A DNA stretch of 62,496 nt, taken from Bdellovibrionales bacterium (GTDB taxonomy: Bacteria > Bdellovibrionota > UBA1018 > CAIMNF01). The stretch is from positions 1 to 62,496 of the forward strand of contig CANHQK010000010.1 of NCBI GenBank assembly GCA_947462765.1. The letters run 5' to 3'. Under the pieces are notes generated by a model. That model ran no database searches. It was not told the origin of the DNA and worked only from the letters and a program-made list of their open reading frames with translations. Position 1 is the stretch's first letter, and each line of letters begins with the position of its first letter. The translations under genes and the position numbers were made by a program. This document shows positions 52,169 to 60,496 of the stretch, one piece after another.

Positions 52169-53318
52169 GGTGGTAGGGGCGATGAGGGGTTTTCACGTAA
52201 GTGAATCGCTCGGGTCGGCAAACCTGGTTTTGCAAGCCCTTCGGAGTCCTGAGTGGATCACTGATGATCCTGACCCAGCCTTTGGGCGGAGTAGCCGCTT
52301 TTTTTGAATCCCTGGTGGCGACCCAGAGAAAGGAAAACTTGAGCCACTCGCGGATTCCCCCGAGTTTGATTGAGAATTTTTTGAAGAAATTCCCGGGTAA
52401 TTTGGCAGGAATTGAAAAGTGGCACCAATCCCGACCTTCGGTCAACGGACAGGTTCCGGCATGCAAGCAGGGTCCCCAGGGAATCAACGGATCCTCCGTG
52501 AGGGTCAGTTCATTCCGGATGCCGGCGAGGCGTTGTGAGGCAGATTTGAACGCCGGTTCGATGAGAAGCACTCCGCCACCCTTGGGTTCGCGCAAAAAAG
52601 GCGCGAGACCTTGTTGAAAGATCCTTGGATCATCGGGGCATTCGTTCAGTACGTTTCCAAACAGGACCAATGAGGAGTCAAAGCGGAAGTCCTTCGGATG
52701 CTTCCACCAGGATCTCTGATCGAGAATGGCGCGAACATCACCGGTGATTTCGGGATAGAGTTCCAGGATCTTTCCAAGTAGCGCTTCGCCGTCTTTCAGG
52801 ATGGTTCCGTTCTGGTCGATCCAGACGAGTTCGATGGCAAAGGGAAGAGTGAGGGGGCGACGGTCGGCATTCCTGAGTCCGTCGAGCAAGAAAACCAGAA
52901 GCGCCAGCGAGGCGGTACCGGGACCTGAGCCCACATCCACAATCCGGAACACTCCGGTCTCGGTGGCGTGAGAAAGTGCAGCCTCGATTGCTTTCGGGTA
53001 TCGGTCGAAGAGCGTCAGGAACTTGGCACCCTGAAGCCCGAAGAAGTAAAGGAAGTAGCTCGAACGGAATCGTGCGGTGGTGAAATAGTTCGGTAGCTTG
53101 CTTCCATCGCGCTCGACGGTAAAGAATTCGGAGAGTTCAAGCAGGCCTTTCGAGAAAAAATTGACATCTTCCTTGTCGAAAGGCTTCTTCTTCCATGACT
53201 CCGATGGTGAGAACCGGTCTTTGACGAATGCGGGGAGTGATTCGTCCAAGACCCGGGTCCAGGTTTCCGGGAATTCGGGAGACTCCGTCAAAGAATGCTT
53301 TTTTGCATCGGTTTTCAT
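52110..53318 (-). CDS. Rsm22/METTL17-family methyltransferase-like protein
   Basis: A 402-aa protein with a SAM-binding fold: FRIVDVGSGPGTASLALLVF at about residues 126-145 and later FGNVLNECPDD. The C-terminal part has the family's cysteine set: PCLHAGTCPLTEGRDWCHFS (three Cys, about 287-301) and a fourth in LQNQVCRPERF. In the mitochondrial homologue four cysteines bind a 4Fe-4S cluster and the protein aids small-subunit assembly; the same may hold here. It is the first gene of the operon leading into psd. Confidence 0.85.
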   Translation of the reverse strand: MKTDAKKHSLTESPEFPETWTRVLDESLPAFVKDRFSPSESWKKKPFDKEDVNFFSKGLLELSEFFTVERDGSKLPNYFTTARFRSSYFLYFFGLQGAKFLTLFDRYPKAIEAALSHATETGVFRIVDVGSGPGTASLALLVFLLDGLRNADRRPLTLPFAIELVWIDQNGTILKDGEALLGKILELYPEITGDVRAILDQRSWWKHPKDFRFDSSLVLFGNVLNECPDDPRIFQQGLAPFLREPKGGGVLLIEPAFKSASQRLAGIRNELTLTEDPLIPWGPCLHAGTCPLTEGRDWCHFSIPAKLPGNFFKKFSIKLGGIREWLKFSFLWVATRDSKKAATPPKGWVRIISDPLRTPKGLQNQVCRPERFTYVKTPHRPYHRGDIIRDPLLPSNPPTRRN

Positions 53319-53366
53319 GAGGGTTTGGGTATACTCGTATCTGGGCGACTTTGAAAAGGAGTTTCA

Positions 53367-53885
53367 ATGCAGCCGATTTTTCAACACCGTTCGGTCCAAT
53401 CTTACTTGAAGAACCTGGAACGCCAGAAGTTCAGGTTCTTCTGTGTCTCTTGCAAAAAAGAGCGTCACCTCGCGCCGCCGGCCCGGATCGGTTCCCCGCA
53501 ATTCTTCGCACAGATTGCGATCACCACCGCATTCTGCTCCTTGCTGACCTGGCCGTGGATGGGTTGGAAGGGACTTTTGGCGTTCATGATTCCTGTCGGG
53601 CTGGTCTTCGAGGTCGGTTATCGTCTGAAAATGAGGTCCGCTTTGGTGTGTCCGGACTGCAAGTTCGACCCCATCCTGTATCTGGTGAACCGCGAGCGTG
53701 CGGTGGCTGAAGTTGAAGCCACCTGGCGGAAGAAGTTCGAGGAAAAAGGCCTGACATATCCGGAGCGTAAGCCACAGAAGGTTGCGCGGAGAAGATCCCT
53801 TGACTTGCCGATGACATCTGGCGTAAATCAGGGGCATGGCAATCAACAAAGTGATTCTGATCGGCAATCTGGGGCAAAATCCTGA
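53367..53885 (+). CDS. Zinc-ribbon membrane protein of unknown function
   Basis: A 172-aa protein with a split zinc ribbon: [13 protein letters not shown] near the start (about residues 26-29) and [13 protein letters not shown] (about 94-97). Two hydrophobic helices lie between ([20 protein letters not shown] and [19 protein letters not shown]). AAAAGGAG lies 5-12 bases before the ATG. The last 17 residues overlap the start of ssb in another frame by 50 bases, so the native end may be less important than the coupling. Function unknown. Confidence 0.72.
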   Translation: MQPIFQHRSVQSYLKNLERQKFRFFCVSCKKERHLAPPARIGSPQFFAQIAITTAFCSLLTWPWMGWKGLLAFMIPVGLVFEVGYRLKMRSALVCPDCKFDPILYLVNRERAVAEVEATWRKKFEEKGLTYPERKPQKVARRRSLDLPMTSGVNQGHGNQQSDSDRQSGAKS

Positions 53886-54309
53886 GGTCAAGACTTCTTC
53901 CTCCGGACAGAGCATCTGCAACTTGAGTATCGCAACCAATGAATCCTGGACGGACCGCAATGGTCAGAAGCAGGAGAAGACGGAATGGCACCGCGTGGTG
54001 GTGTTCGGCAAGCTTGCTGATCTCTGCGGTCAGTACCTTCAAAAGGGGCGCCAAGCCTACATTGAAGGCAAGCTTCAGACCCGCTCCTGGCAGGATAAAG
54101 AAGGCCAGACCCGCTACACCACCGAGATTGTGGCTCAGCAGGTTCAGTTCCTCGGAGGCGGGGCTACCCGCTCTGCCGGGAATGAGTACGGCTATTCCAA
54201 TTCGAATCAGGGCCAGAACAACTACGGCCAAGACTACGGCAATAGCAACATGGCTTCGACCTCGTTCCAGGCCGAGCCCACCTTCACTGAAGAAGACGTA
54301 CCGTTCTGA
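53836..54309 (+). CDS. ssb: Single-stranded DNA-binding protein
   Basis: A 157-aa SSB. The OB fold begins [20 protein letters not shown] and contains [20 protein letters not shown] and [21 protein letters not shown] flexible Gly/Asn/Gln-rich linker follows (about residues 112-148), ending in the acidic tip EEDVPF that recruits replication and repair partners. The start lies inside the upstream zinc-ribbon gene. Its TGA overlaps the ATG of the next gene (TGATG). Confidence 0.97.
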   Translation: MAINKVILIGNLGQNPEVKTSSSGQSICNLSIATNESWTDRNGQKQEKTEWHRVVVFGKLADLCGQYLQKGRQAYIEGKLQTRSWQDKEGQTRYTTEIVAQQVQFLGGGATRSAGNEYGYSNSNQGQNNYGQDYGNSNMASTSFQAEPTFTEEDVPF

Positions 54310-55025
54310 TGACTCCCCCCGCAAAACGGGTCCTGATCGTCATCCCGACCTACAATGAGATTGAGAACTTAGGCCCGATCACCACGGAGGTTTTGAAGCG
54401 GACTCCGGAGGGGGTCCACATCCTCGTGGTGGATGATGGTTCACCGGACGGCACCGGGGCCCTTGCGGATCGCCTCTCTGAGGCTGATCCCAGGGTCCAT
54501 GTTCTCCATCGCACTCAGAAGCAAGGCTTGGGTCCAGCCTATATTGCCGGTTTTCGTTGGGGATTTTCACAGGGTTTTGATCAATTGATCGAAATGGATG
54601 CGGATTTCTCGCACCACCCTTCTTTTTTGCCTGCCATGCTCAATCTTCTGAACGAGCATGACTTCGTGATAGGTTCCCGATACGTCGATGGCGGGGGAAC
54701 GGTGAATTGGGGCTTGCTCCGCAAAATCATCAGCCGGGGCGGAAGTTTGTACTCCAGGATGGTGCTTGGGGCTCCGATCCGGGACTTTACTGGCGGATTC
54801 AATGGTTGGAATCGCCGCGTTCTCGAGGGAATCGATCTCGATACCCTCGAGGCAGGGGGGTACTCCTTTCAGATCGAGCTCAAATACCGTGCTTTCCGGA
54901 AGGGGTTCCGCTTCAAGGAGTTCCCCATTCTTTTCGAAGACCGCAGGGTCGGTAAGTCGAAGATGAGCTCCCGGATCGTGATCGAGGCCCTTTCTTTGGT
55001 TCCGAAGCTCCGCTTTAAATCCTGA
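54309..55025 (+). CDS. Polyprenol-phosphate mannosyltransferase (GT2, Dpm1-like)
   Basis: A 238-aa GT2 glycosyltransferase without the C-terminal membrane part seen in longer forms. Motifs: VLIVIPTYNEIENLG, VDDGSPDGTGALADRL, EMDADFSHHPSFLPAML (the metal-binding DxD region) and FTGGFNGWNRRVL ... GYSFQIELKYRA. This matches polyprenol monophosphomannose synthases. Translationally coupled to ssb by a TGATG overlap. A membrane sugar transferase such as the product at 42017-43351 would be able to use the lipid-linked sugar, but that is inference. Confidence 0.92.
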   Translation: MTPPAKRVLIVIPTYNEIENLGPITTEVLKRTPEGVHILVVDDGSPDGTGALADRLSEADPRVHVLHRTQKQGLGPAYIAGFRWGFSQGFDQLIEMDADFSHHPSFLPAMLNLLNEHDFVIGSRYVDGGGTVNWGLLRKIISRGGSLYSRMVLGAPIRDFTGGFNGWNRRVLEGIDLDTLEAGGYSFQIELKYRAFRKGFRFKEFPILFEDRRVGKSKMSSRIVIEALSLVPKLRFKS

Positions 55026-55049
55026 TCCGGAACAGGTAGTCTTTCCTCA

Positions 55050-55982
55050 ATGAGTTCCGGGTTCGAGTCGGGTTTTTGGGTCACCCTGGTTGCCGCTTTT
55101 CACTTGGCGGGGGCATCCCTTTCTTTTGCCGCTCCAAAATCCTCGCACGCCCATCACCCGCACACGCTGGTTCTGGTCGACAAGAAAACGAATCTTCTCC
55201 ATCTGGCTCATTACGAAGAAGATGATTCATTCAGAATTCTGAAGACCTATCACACCACCACCGGAAAGGTGAAAGGGGACAAGCAGGAGGAAGGCGACCT
55301 GAAAACTCCTGAGGGTGTTTATCAGTTCTCTTACAAAATTCTGCCTCCCCAGCTCAAAGCCAAATTCGGGGTGATGGCGTTCTATATCAATTACCCCAAC
55401 GAGTACGATCAGATTGCCGGGTGCACTGGCAACAACATCATGCTTCATGGCACGAACGAACCCGAGCGGTTGAAGCGTGATTTTGATAGCGAGGGCTGCG
55501 TGGTTCTGAAGAACGAGGAATTGCTCGAGATCCAACAGTCCATTCAGCCGGGTTTGACCCCGGTCTTGATTTTCGATGAACTGACTCCGAAGTATCAGAC
55601 AGGCGGGCGGGATGAGCGGCTGCACCGTTTTTTCGAAGCCTGGATCCGCGACTGGGAAAGTCGGGATGTCGAGAAGTACATGAGGCACTACCACACTGAT
55701 TTTGCCTCGCCGATCAAAGGTAGGCATGTGGACCGAGAGCAGTGGAAGGCTTATAAGGGAGTTCTCACAAAAAAATACTCCCGGATCAATGTGAATGCGA
55801 GCCATCCCTATTTCTTCCGTCACCCGAAGTACACGATGATGATGTTCACCCAGGATTACGAGTCCAAGTTAAAGGGTGGGGGAAAGGGTCTGGTTTCTCG
55901 CGGAACCAAGATTCTCTATATCGCCGAGGAAAACGGCGATCCGAAAATCATCTCCGAGAATTTTACCGAGATGATGTGGTGA
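55050..55982 (+). CDS. L,D-transpeptidase (YkuD) with a C-terminal NTF2-like domain
   Basis: A 310-aa exported protein. Signal peptide at residues 1-27. The YkuD domain (about 35-170) has HGTNEPERL and the nucleophile Cys in FDSEGCVVLKNEE (about 148). The C-terminal part (about 190-310) begins LHRFFEAWIRDWESRDVEKY and resembles the SnoaL/NTF2-like domain attached to several L,D-transpeptidases. It would crosslink or edit peptidoglycan, or attach other proteins to it. Distinct upstream genes make it a separate unit. Confidence 0.88.
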   Translation: MSSGFESGFWVTLVAAFHLAGASLSFAAPKSSHAHHPHTLVLVDKKTNLLHLAHYEEDDSFRILKTYHTTTGKVKGDKQEEGDLKTPEGVYQFSYKILPPQLKAKFGVMAFYINYPNEYDQIAGCTGNNIMLHGTNEPERLKRDFDSEGCVVLKNEELLEIQQSIQPGLTPVLIFDELTPKYQTGGRDERLHRFFEAWIRDWESRDVEKYMRHYHTDFASPIKGRHVDREQWKAYKGVLTKKYSRINVNASHPYFFRHPKYTMMMFTQDYESKLKGGGKGLVSRGTKILYIAEENGDPKIISENFTEMMW

Positions 55983-55995
55983 GCGGGGAGAATGC

Positions 55996-57261
55996 ATGGT
56001 CCGGTCCGCTCAGCATGTCAGCACTGAAGTCCTAGTAATCGGTGGCGGCCTGATCGGAAGTGCCATCGCTTACGGTCTGGTCAAGCAAGGTCTCCAGGAT
56101 GTTCTGGTGATCGACCCTGATCTGAGCGGGGAGTGGAGCAGTAGCGAATTGAACGCAGGCGGGGTTCGGGGAACCTGGTCCCAAACCGTCAATCTCGAGC
56201 TTTCCAAAGCGTCGATCGATTTTTTTTCACTCCATGCCGAACAGGTCGGCTACCGGCCGTGCGGTTATCTTTGGCTCCACCGTCCTGGAACTTGGGATGC
56301 CGCACTTCGGGCCAGGGAGATGCACGTCCGACACGGTTGGCCGGTCGAAGTGCTGGATGTGGAGGGGATCCGTCAGCGAGTCCCCTTCATCGATAAAACA
56401 TCGGACCTGGCGGGCGGGCTTTTCGGTGTCAGAGACGGATTGGTGAATCCAAATCGACTCAAAGAGCACTTCCGGGAGGAGGCTCAGCGGGGAGGTGCCA
56501 AGTTCATGGATGGCGCCTATTTCTGCGGGGCTGAATTTTCAGAGCAGGGCAGGGTTGGAGTGGAAGTATTCCGTTTTGCTTCGGGTCTTTCGAGCATAAA
56601 GAAACGGGAGTTGCTTTCACGAAATCCTTCGACGCGCGGCGAGTTTGCGACCGAAGATGGCGACTGGATCCGCATCGACACGGATCGGGTGGTGAATGCC
56701 TCCGGTGCCTGGGCTCCGGAGGTCGCTCGCCGCCTGGGGTACGACTGCCCCTCCCGGCCGGTACGAAGGCAGATCTCGCTTTTTCATGCGAGGGATCTGG
56801 ATTTGACCCCCTATGGGATGATCATCGATCCCTCGGGTGTGTATTTCCATCCTGAATCGATTTACGGACTCTCCGGGTTTGCGAATCAAGGTGAGAATCC
56901 GGGGTATCGCTTCGACTACGAGGGTGACTCTTTTTTCGAGGAGTGGATCTGGCCTGCTTTGTACGAGCGCTCCACTGCTTTCGAAAGCCTTCGGCATGTG
57001 AGCGGTTGGGCCGGATTGTATGAGGAATCACCCGATCATCATGCGATTATTGGAGAGGCGATCGGTGGAGTCATACCCGCCGGTCGTGTCTTTGAGGCGC
57101 ATTCGTTCTCAGGTCATGGGGCCATGCAAAGCTTCGCTGCAGGTCGCGGGATTGCCGAGAGGATGGTTCTCGGACGTTATGAAACCATTGAACTCGAATC
57201 GCTTTCGGCAGCACGATTCCGGGACGGGAAAAACATTCCCGGTGAGACCTGGGTGATTTGA
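55996..57261 (+). CDS. FAD-dependent oxidoreductase (DAO family)
   Basis: A 421-aa flavoenzyme. N-terminal FAD motif VLVIGGGLIGSAIAYGLVKQ (about residues 13-32), second motif RVVNASGAWAPEVARRLG (about 229-246) and C-terminal HAIIGEAIGGVIPAGRVFEA then SFSGHGAMQSFAAGRGIA. It is like sarcosine oxidase or dimethylglycine dehydrogenase, acting on secondary amines or amino acids; substrate unknown. A strong GGGGAG lies 5 bases before the ATG. The stop overlaps the serine hydrolase start by one base (TGATG), so three genes to the M48 protease form one unit. Confidence 0.88.
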   Translation: MVRSAQHVSTEVLVIGGGLIGSAIAYGLVKQGLQDVLVIDPDLSGEWSSSELNAGGVRGTWSQTVNLELSKASIDFFSLHAEQVGYRPCGYLWLHRPGTWDAALRAREMHVRHGWPVEVLDVEGIRQRVPFIDKTSDLAGGLFGVRDGLVNPNRLKEHFREEAQRGGAKFMDGAYFCGAEFSEQGRVGVEVFRFASGLSSIKKRELLSRNPSTRGEFATEDGDWIRIDTDRVVNASGAWAPEVARRLGYDCPSRPVRRQISLFHARDLDLTPYGMIIDPSGVYFHPESIYGLSGFANQGENPGYRFDYEGDSFFEEWIWPALYERSTAFESLRHVSGWAGLYEESPDHHAIIGEAIGGVIPAGRVFEAHSFSGHGAMQSFAAGRGIAERMVLGRYETIELESLSAARFRDGKNIPGETWVI

Positions 57262-58358
57262 TGGAAAACACCTACGCCGTCCGGCGGATTCGTGAGGGTT
57301 TGGAACGGGCGGTTTCCGATGGAATCGGTTCTGCAATGGCGGCCTCGTTCGGAAGAATCGAAGATCTGGTTACCGGTCGCCCCGTCACGGAGATATACAC
57401 CGGACATGCTTCGCTTTTTTTTGGTGCGGCAGAGATCGGTCCCTTCACCCGTTTCGATCTAGCCTCACTGTCAAAGATCCTCGGCACCACCCTGCTTGCC
57501 ATGAAGCGAGTGGAGGAAGGGAGTCTTCGTTTGGATGAGCGACCCATTCCGGATCGCCCCTTCAATTGGAGGGATTTGCTCCTCCATGCCTCGGGTCTTC
57601 CAGCCTGGCGCCCCTTTTATGAGGCCATGATCGGACACTTCGGTCCGGGGCTTCATTCCGTTCCGGTCGAAGAAAGGTCCCGACTGTTTTTTTCGGAACT
57701 CGATTCGGTGGGGCAAGAGTCTGCTCCCGGTAGTCGGATCGTCTATTCGGATCTTGGATTCCTTCATCTTGGAAGGGCGCTTTCTTCGGATCTTTCTTCA
57801 GATCTCGCGTCATTGTGGTCGCGAGCTCCGGGGGTGGGGCTGCACTTTCGTCCTGTGATCCGCTCACCACTTCAGGAAAGATTCTCCATTGAGGCAACCG
57901 GCGAGTCGGTGGCTATGACCGAGATTTGCCCTTGGCGGGGGCCGCTTGCGGGGCTTGTTCATGATGACAACTGCTACACACTGGGTGGGGTGGCCGGGCA
58001 TGCCGGGGTGTTCGGTACGCTTCCGGATCTTCTAGCCTGGATTGGTGGATTATTCCGCGGAGATTTTGTCTCGATGAGAACGATCAGGGAGTTTTCCAAT
58101 CCCATGGCGGATGGATCGGGCGGGAGGCGGGCGCTCGGCTTCGATTGCCCGGCTATGGATGGAAGCGGATCGACCGGTTTCGCGTTTTCTCAAGATTCCA
58201 TCGGTCACTTGGGATTCACGGGGACCTCGCTCTGGATGGATCCAGTTAATGGAAATTACGCGATTTTACTCACCAATCGGGTTCATCCCTCGCGGGAAGA
58301 CAACCGGATCCGGGCCTTCCGCCGTGCGTTTCATGAGGAATTAAGGAATCATTTATGA
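57261..58358 (+). CDS. Serine hydrolase, beta-lactamase/PBP4 fold
   Basis: A 365-aa protein with no signal peptide or membrane segment. Motif 1 FDLASLSKILGTTLLA contains the SxxK pair (Ser about 74, Lys about 77), motif 2 is IVYSDLGFLHLGRA (the Tyr-Ser-Asp form common in esterase-like members) and the third is GHLGFTGTSLWMDP. It resembles cytosolic esterase/amidase-like members rather than periplasmic beta-lactamases. ATG 57261 is chosen; it shares its A with the upstream stop. The stop overlaps the M48 gene by 4 bases. Confidence 0.88.
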   Translation: MENTYAVRRIREGLERAVSDGIGSAMAASFGRIEDLVTGRPVTEIYTGHASLFFGAAEIGPFTRFDLASLSKILGTTLLAMKRVEEGSLRLDERPIPDRPFNWRDLLLHASGLPAWRPFYEAMIGHFGPGLHSVPVEERSRLFFSELDSVGQESAPGSRIVYSDLGFLHLGRALSSDLSSDLASLWSRAPGVGLHFRPVIRSPLQERFSIEATGESVAMTEICPWRGPLAGLVHDDNCYTLGGVAGHAGVFGTLPDLLAWIGGLFRGDFVSMRTIREFSNPMADGSGGRRALGFDCPAMDGSGSTGFAFSQDSIGHLGFTGTSLWMDPVNGNYAILLTNRVHPSREDNRIRAFRRAFHEELRNHL

Positions 58359-59155
58359 GTCGATTCACCCGTGTGCTGTTTGCGATTTTGCTGATCTCGG
58401 CCTGTGCCACCTCTCCGCTGGGCCGGAAAAGGGTTTTGCTGTTCGGGGATTCCACGATGGATTCAATGGGGGTCCAATCTTTCGAGGAAATCAAAAAGAA
58501 AACACCGATTGAGACTGATCCGAAGATCAACGCTTATATCAAATGCATCGCACGACCCCTGATCGTGAATGCGGGAAGCAGGATTCCGGTCTCGGCTTGG
58601 GAAGTCGTCGTCTTCAAGGATCCGACACCAAACGCATTCGCTCTCCCGGGCGGTAAGATCGGAGTGCATACCGGGATGCTTCCCATTGCTCGCACGGCTG
58701 ATCAGCTTGCTGCCGTGATCGGACATGAAGTCGGCCATGTTCTGGCCCAGCATGGCAACGAGCGGGTCTCGCAGGGCGAATTGGCTTCCCTGCTTCTGGG
58801 TGTGGTCGACGTCAGTCTGCGCCAAATGGACCCCGACAAGAAAAAACTCTTACTCGGGGGTTTGGGTGTGGGGCTCCAGTTCGGAGCGCTGCTTCCCTTC
58901 AGCCGATCGCAGGAGTCTGAGGCAGACTTGATCGGGCTCCGCTTGATGGCAAAGTCGGGGTTCGATCCGAAGCAAAGTGTCGAATTGTGGAGAAACATGA
59001 AAGCCAGTTCCGGTGGAGGCGGTCCGGAGTGGCTTTCCACACATCCTTCTCCGGACTCGCGGATCCGGACCCTTGAATCCGAAGCCACCCGGGTCGAGCC
59101 GGAGTGGAATGCTGTCCGGGAGCGAGGGGGGATTCCCAGTTGTCCCCGTTCGTGA
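58355..59155 (+). CDS. M48-family metalloprotease, predicted lipoprotein
   Basis: A 266-aa protein with a lipoprotein signal ending LISACAT (Cys about 17). The zinc motif is VIGHEVGHVLAQHG (HExxH form, about residue 122-135) with the third ligand Glu in SRSQESEADLIGLRL. This is the short Oma1/LoiP-type (YggG-like) periplasmic protease in which a membrane helix is missing or reduced. It could clip outer membrane or periplasmic proteins under stress. Co-translated with the serine hydrolase gene through a 4-base overlap. Confidence 0.92.
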   Translation: MSRFTRVLFAILLISACATSPLGRKRVLLFGDSTMDSMGVQSFEEIKKKTPIETDPKINAYIKCIARPLIVNAGSRIPVSAWEVVVFKDPTPNAFALPGGKIGVHTGMLPIARTADQLAAVIGHEVGHVLAQHGNERVSQGELASLLLGVVDVSLRQMDPDKKKLLLGGLGVGLQFGALLPFSRSQESEADLIGLRLMAKSGFDPKQSVELWRNMKASSGGGGPEWLSTHPSPDSRIRTLESEATRVEPEWNAVRERGGIPSCPRS

Positions 59156-59200
59156 AGCTTCTCACTGGCCAGTCCCGTTTCGCTTCGCTATGATCCGTCC

Positions 59201-59680
59201 ATGGCACTAGCGATACGTGAAACCATCCTGCTCAGAACGTTTTCGTTTATTAAAATCCCGCTTCTTTACGCGGCAGGAGTCACCGTGGTTTCGATGGACT
59301 CCGAGTCCTGTGTGGTCAAACTCCCTTTTAGGCGGATCAATAAAAACCATCTGAACTCGATGTACTTCGGTGCGCTCTGTATCGGTGCCGACGCGGCCGG
59401 CGGCCTGATTGCTGCAAAACTGCTCCGTAATCTGAAAGGGGCGAAAGGTTCTCTGATATTCAAGGACTTTCAGGCGCGCTTTTTGAAGCGTCCGGAAGGG
59501 GATACCTATTTCACCTGTCGGGAGGGGCTCAAGATTGCCGAGGCCGTGGAGCAATCCCGTCAGACGGGTGAACGTGTGGATTTACCCGTTCCGGTAGTGG
59601 CAACCGTCCCGTCGATTTTCGGGGAAGAGCCGGTCGCCGAATTCGTTTTGACCCTCTCAGTGAAAGTGAAAAAAGGGTGA
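59201..59680 (+). CDS. DUF4442 hotdog-fold protein
   Basis: A 159-aa protein matching DUF4442 hotdog proteins, related to acyl-CoA thioesterases. Key parts: SESCVVKLPFRRINKNHLNS, then MYFGALCIGADAAGGLIAAK, which aligns with the central hotdog helix. The catalytic Asp/Glu of PaaI types is not evident except Asp in GADAAG. The end overlaps the methyltransferase start region. Substrate unknown. Confidence 0.83.
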   Translation: MALAIRETILLRTFSFIKIPLLYAAGVTVVSMDSESCVVKLPFRRINKNHLNSMYFGALCIGADAAGGLIAAKLLRNLKGAKGSLIFKDFQARFLKRPEGDTYFTCREGLKIAEAVEQSRQTGERVDLPVPVVATVPSIFGEEPVAEFVLTLSVKVKKG

Positions 59681-59685
59681 TCGAG

Positions 59686-60480
59686 ATGGCTTTCGACAAA
59701 TACCGGCACTATGAGAACTCAGTCCAGACTCCTGAGGAGCATGTCAGGATCTTCGAAAGCATGTTCTTCCAGATCAGGCGCAAGGAGGCCTTGAGCCTGA
59801 GAGAGGATTTTTGCGGCACGTTTCTGATCTCGTGCGAATGGGTCAAATCGAATGATCGTCGAACCGCGACCGGGATTGATCTTGATCCGGAGCCTGTAGC
59901 ATTTGGTAGAAAGAATTCATTTACGAAACTGACCGCTTCGCAGAAGCGAAGGCTCGATTTGCGATTGCAGGATGTCTGTGTTCCGACCCGTGACAAGCAT
60001 GAGATCATAGGAGCAGGGAACTTTTCCTTTAATATTTTCAAGGACAAGAGCGCCCTGAAACGGTACTTCTCTGCTGCCCGGAAGTCCCTGACAAAAGACG
60101 GGATATTCGTGCTCGAGATGGCCGGGGGACCGGGGTTCATTGCCAAAGGTCGGGAGCAGAAGACCTACAAGATTCTCGGACTGGGTAAGTTCACTTATTT
60201 TTGGGATCAGAAATCCTTCGACCCGATCACTCATTTCGGGACCTACGCTATTCATTTCAGGGATCGCAAAGGGGTCATGCACAAGGATGTATTCACCTAT
60301 GACTGGAGGGTCTGGAGCATTCCCGAGCTCCGGGAGGTGATGCTCGAGTCCGGATTCAAGGACACGAAGGTTTTCTGGGAGGATCCGGGGCCGGACGGAT
60401 CCGGAACGGGGGAATACGTGGAGATGGAGAAAGGCGATAACGCTTTCGCTTGGATCGCTTTTGTGGTTGGCATCAAGTGA
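59686..60480 (+). CDS. Class I SAM-dependent methyltransferase
   Basis: A 264-aa enzyme with Rossmann-like features: SLREDFCGTFLISCEWVK (motif I, an FCGT form of the SAM loop), TGIDLDPEPVAFGRKNS (acidic end of strand 2) and the later SLTKDGIFVLEMAGGPGF. The substrate is unknown. The start could be GTG 59677 (overlapping the previous stop) or ATG 59686; GGGTGA 5 bases before the ATG favours the latter. The end runs to within 17 bases of the mpl start. Confidence 0.82.
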   Translation: MAFDKYRHYENSVQTPEEHVRIFESMFFQIRRKEALSLREDFCGTFLISCEWVKSNDRRTATGIDLDPEPVAFGRKNSFTKLTASQKRRLDLRLQDVCVPTRDKHEIIGAGNFSFNIFKDKSALKRYFSAARKSLTKDGIFVLEMAGGPGFIAKGREQKTYKILGLGKFTYFWDQKSFDPITHFGTYAIHFRDRKGVMHKDVFTYDWRVWSIPELREVMLESGFKDTKVFWEDPGPDGSGTGEYVEMEKGDNAFAWIAFVVGIK

Positions 60481-60496
60481 AATCGGCCTCACAATC

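Noticed and set aside
53584-54324. 246-codon minus-strand frame opposite ssb
   Set aside because: ssb is certain on the plus strand; this frame is a codon-composition shadow.
55996-57261. The FAD oxidoreductase as the missing PuuB of the gamma-glutamyl operon
   Set aside because: It is 6.7 kb away on the other strand, in a tight unit with a serine hydrolase and an M48 protease.
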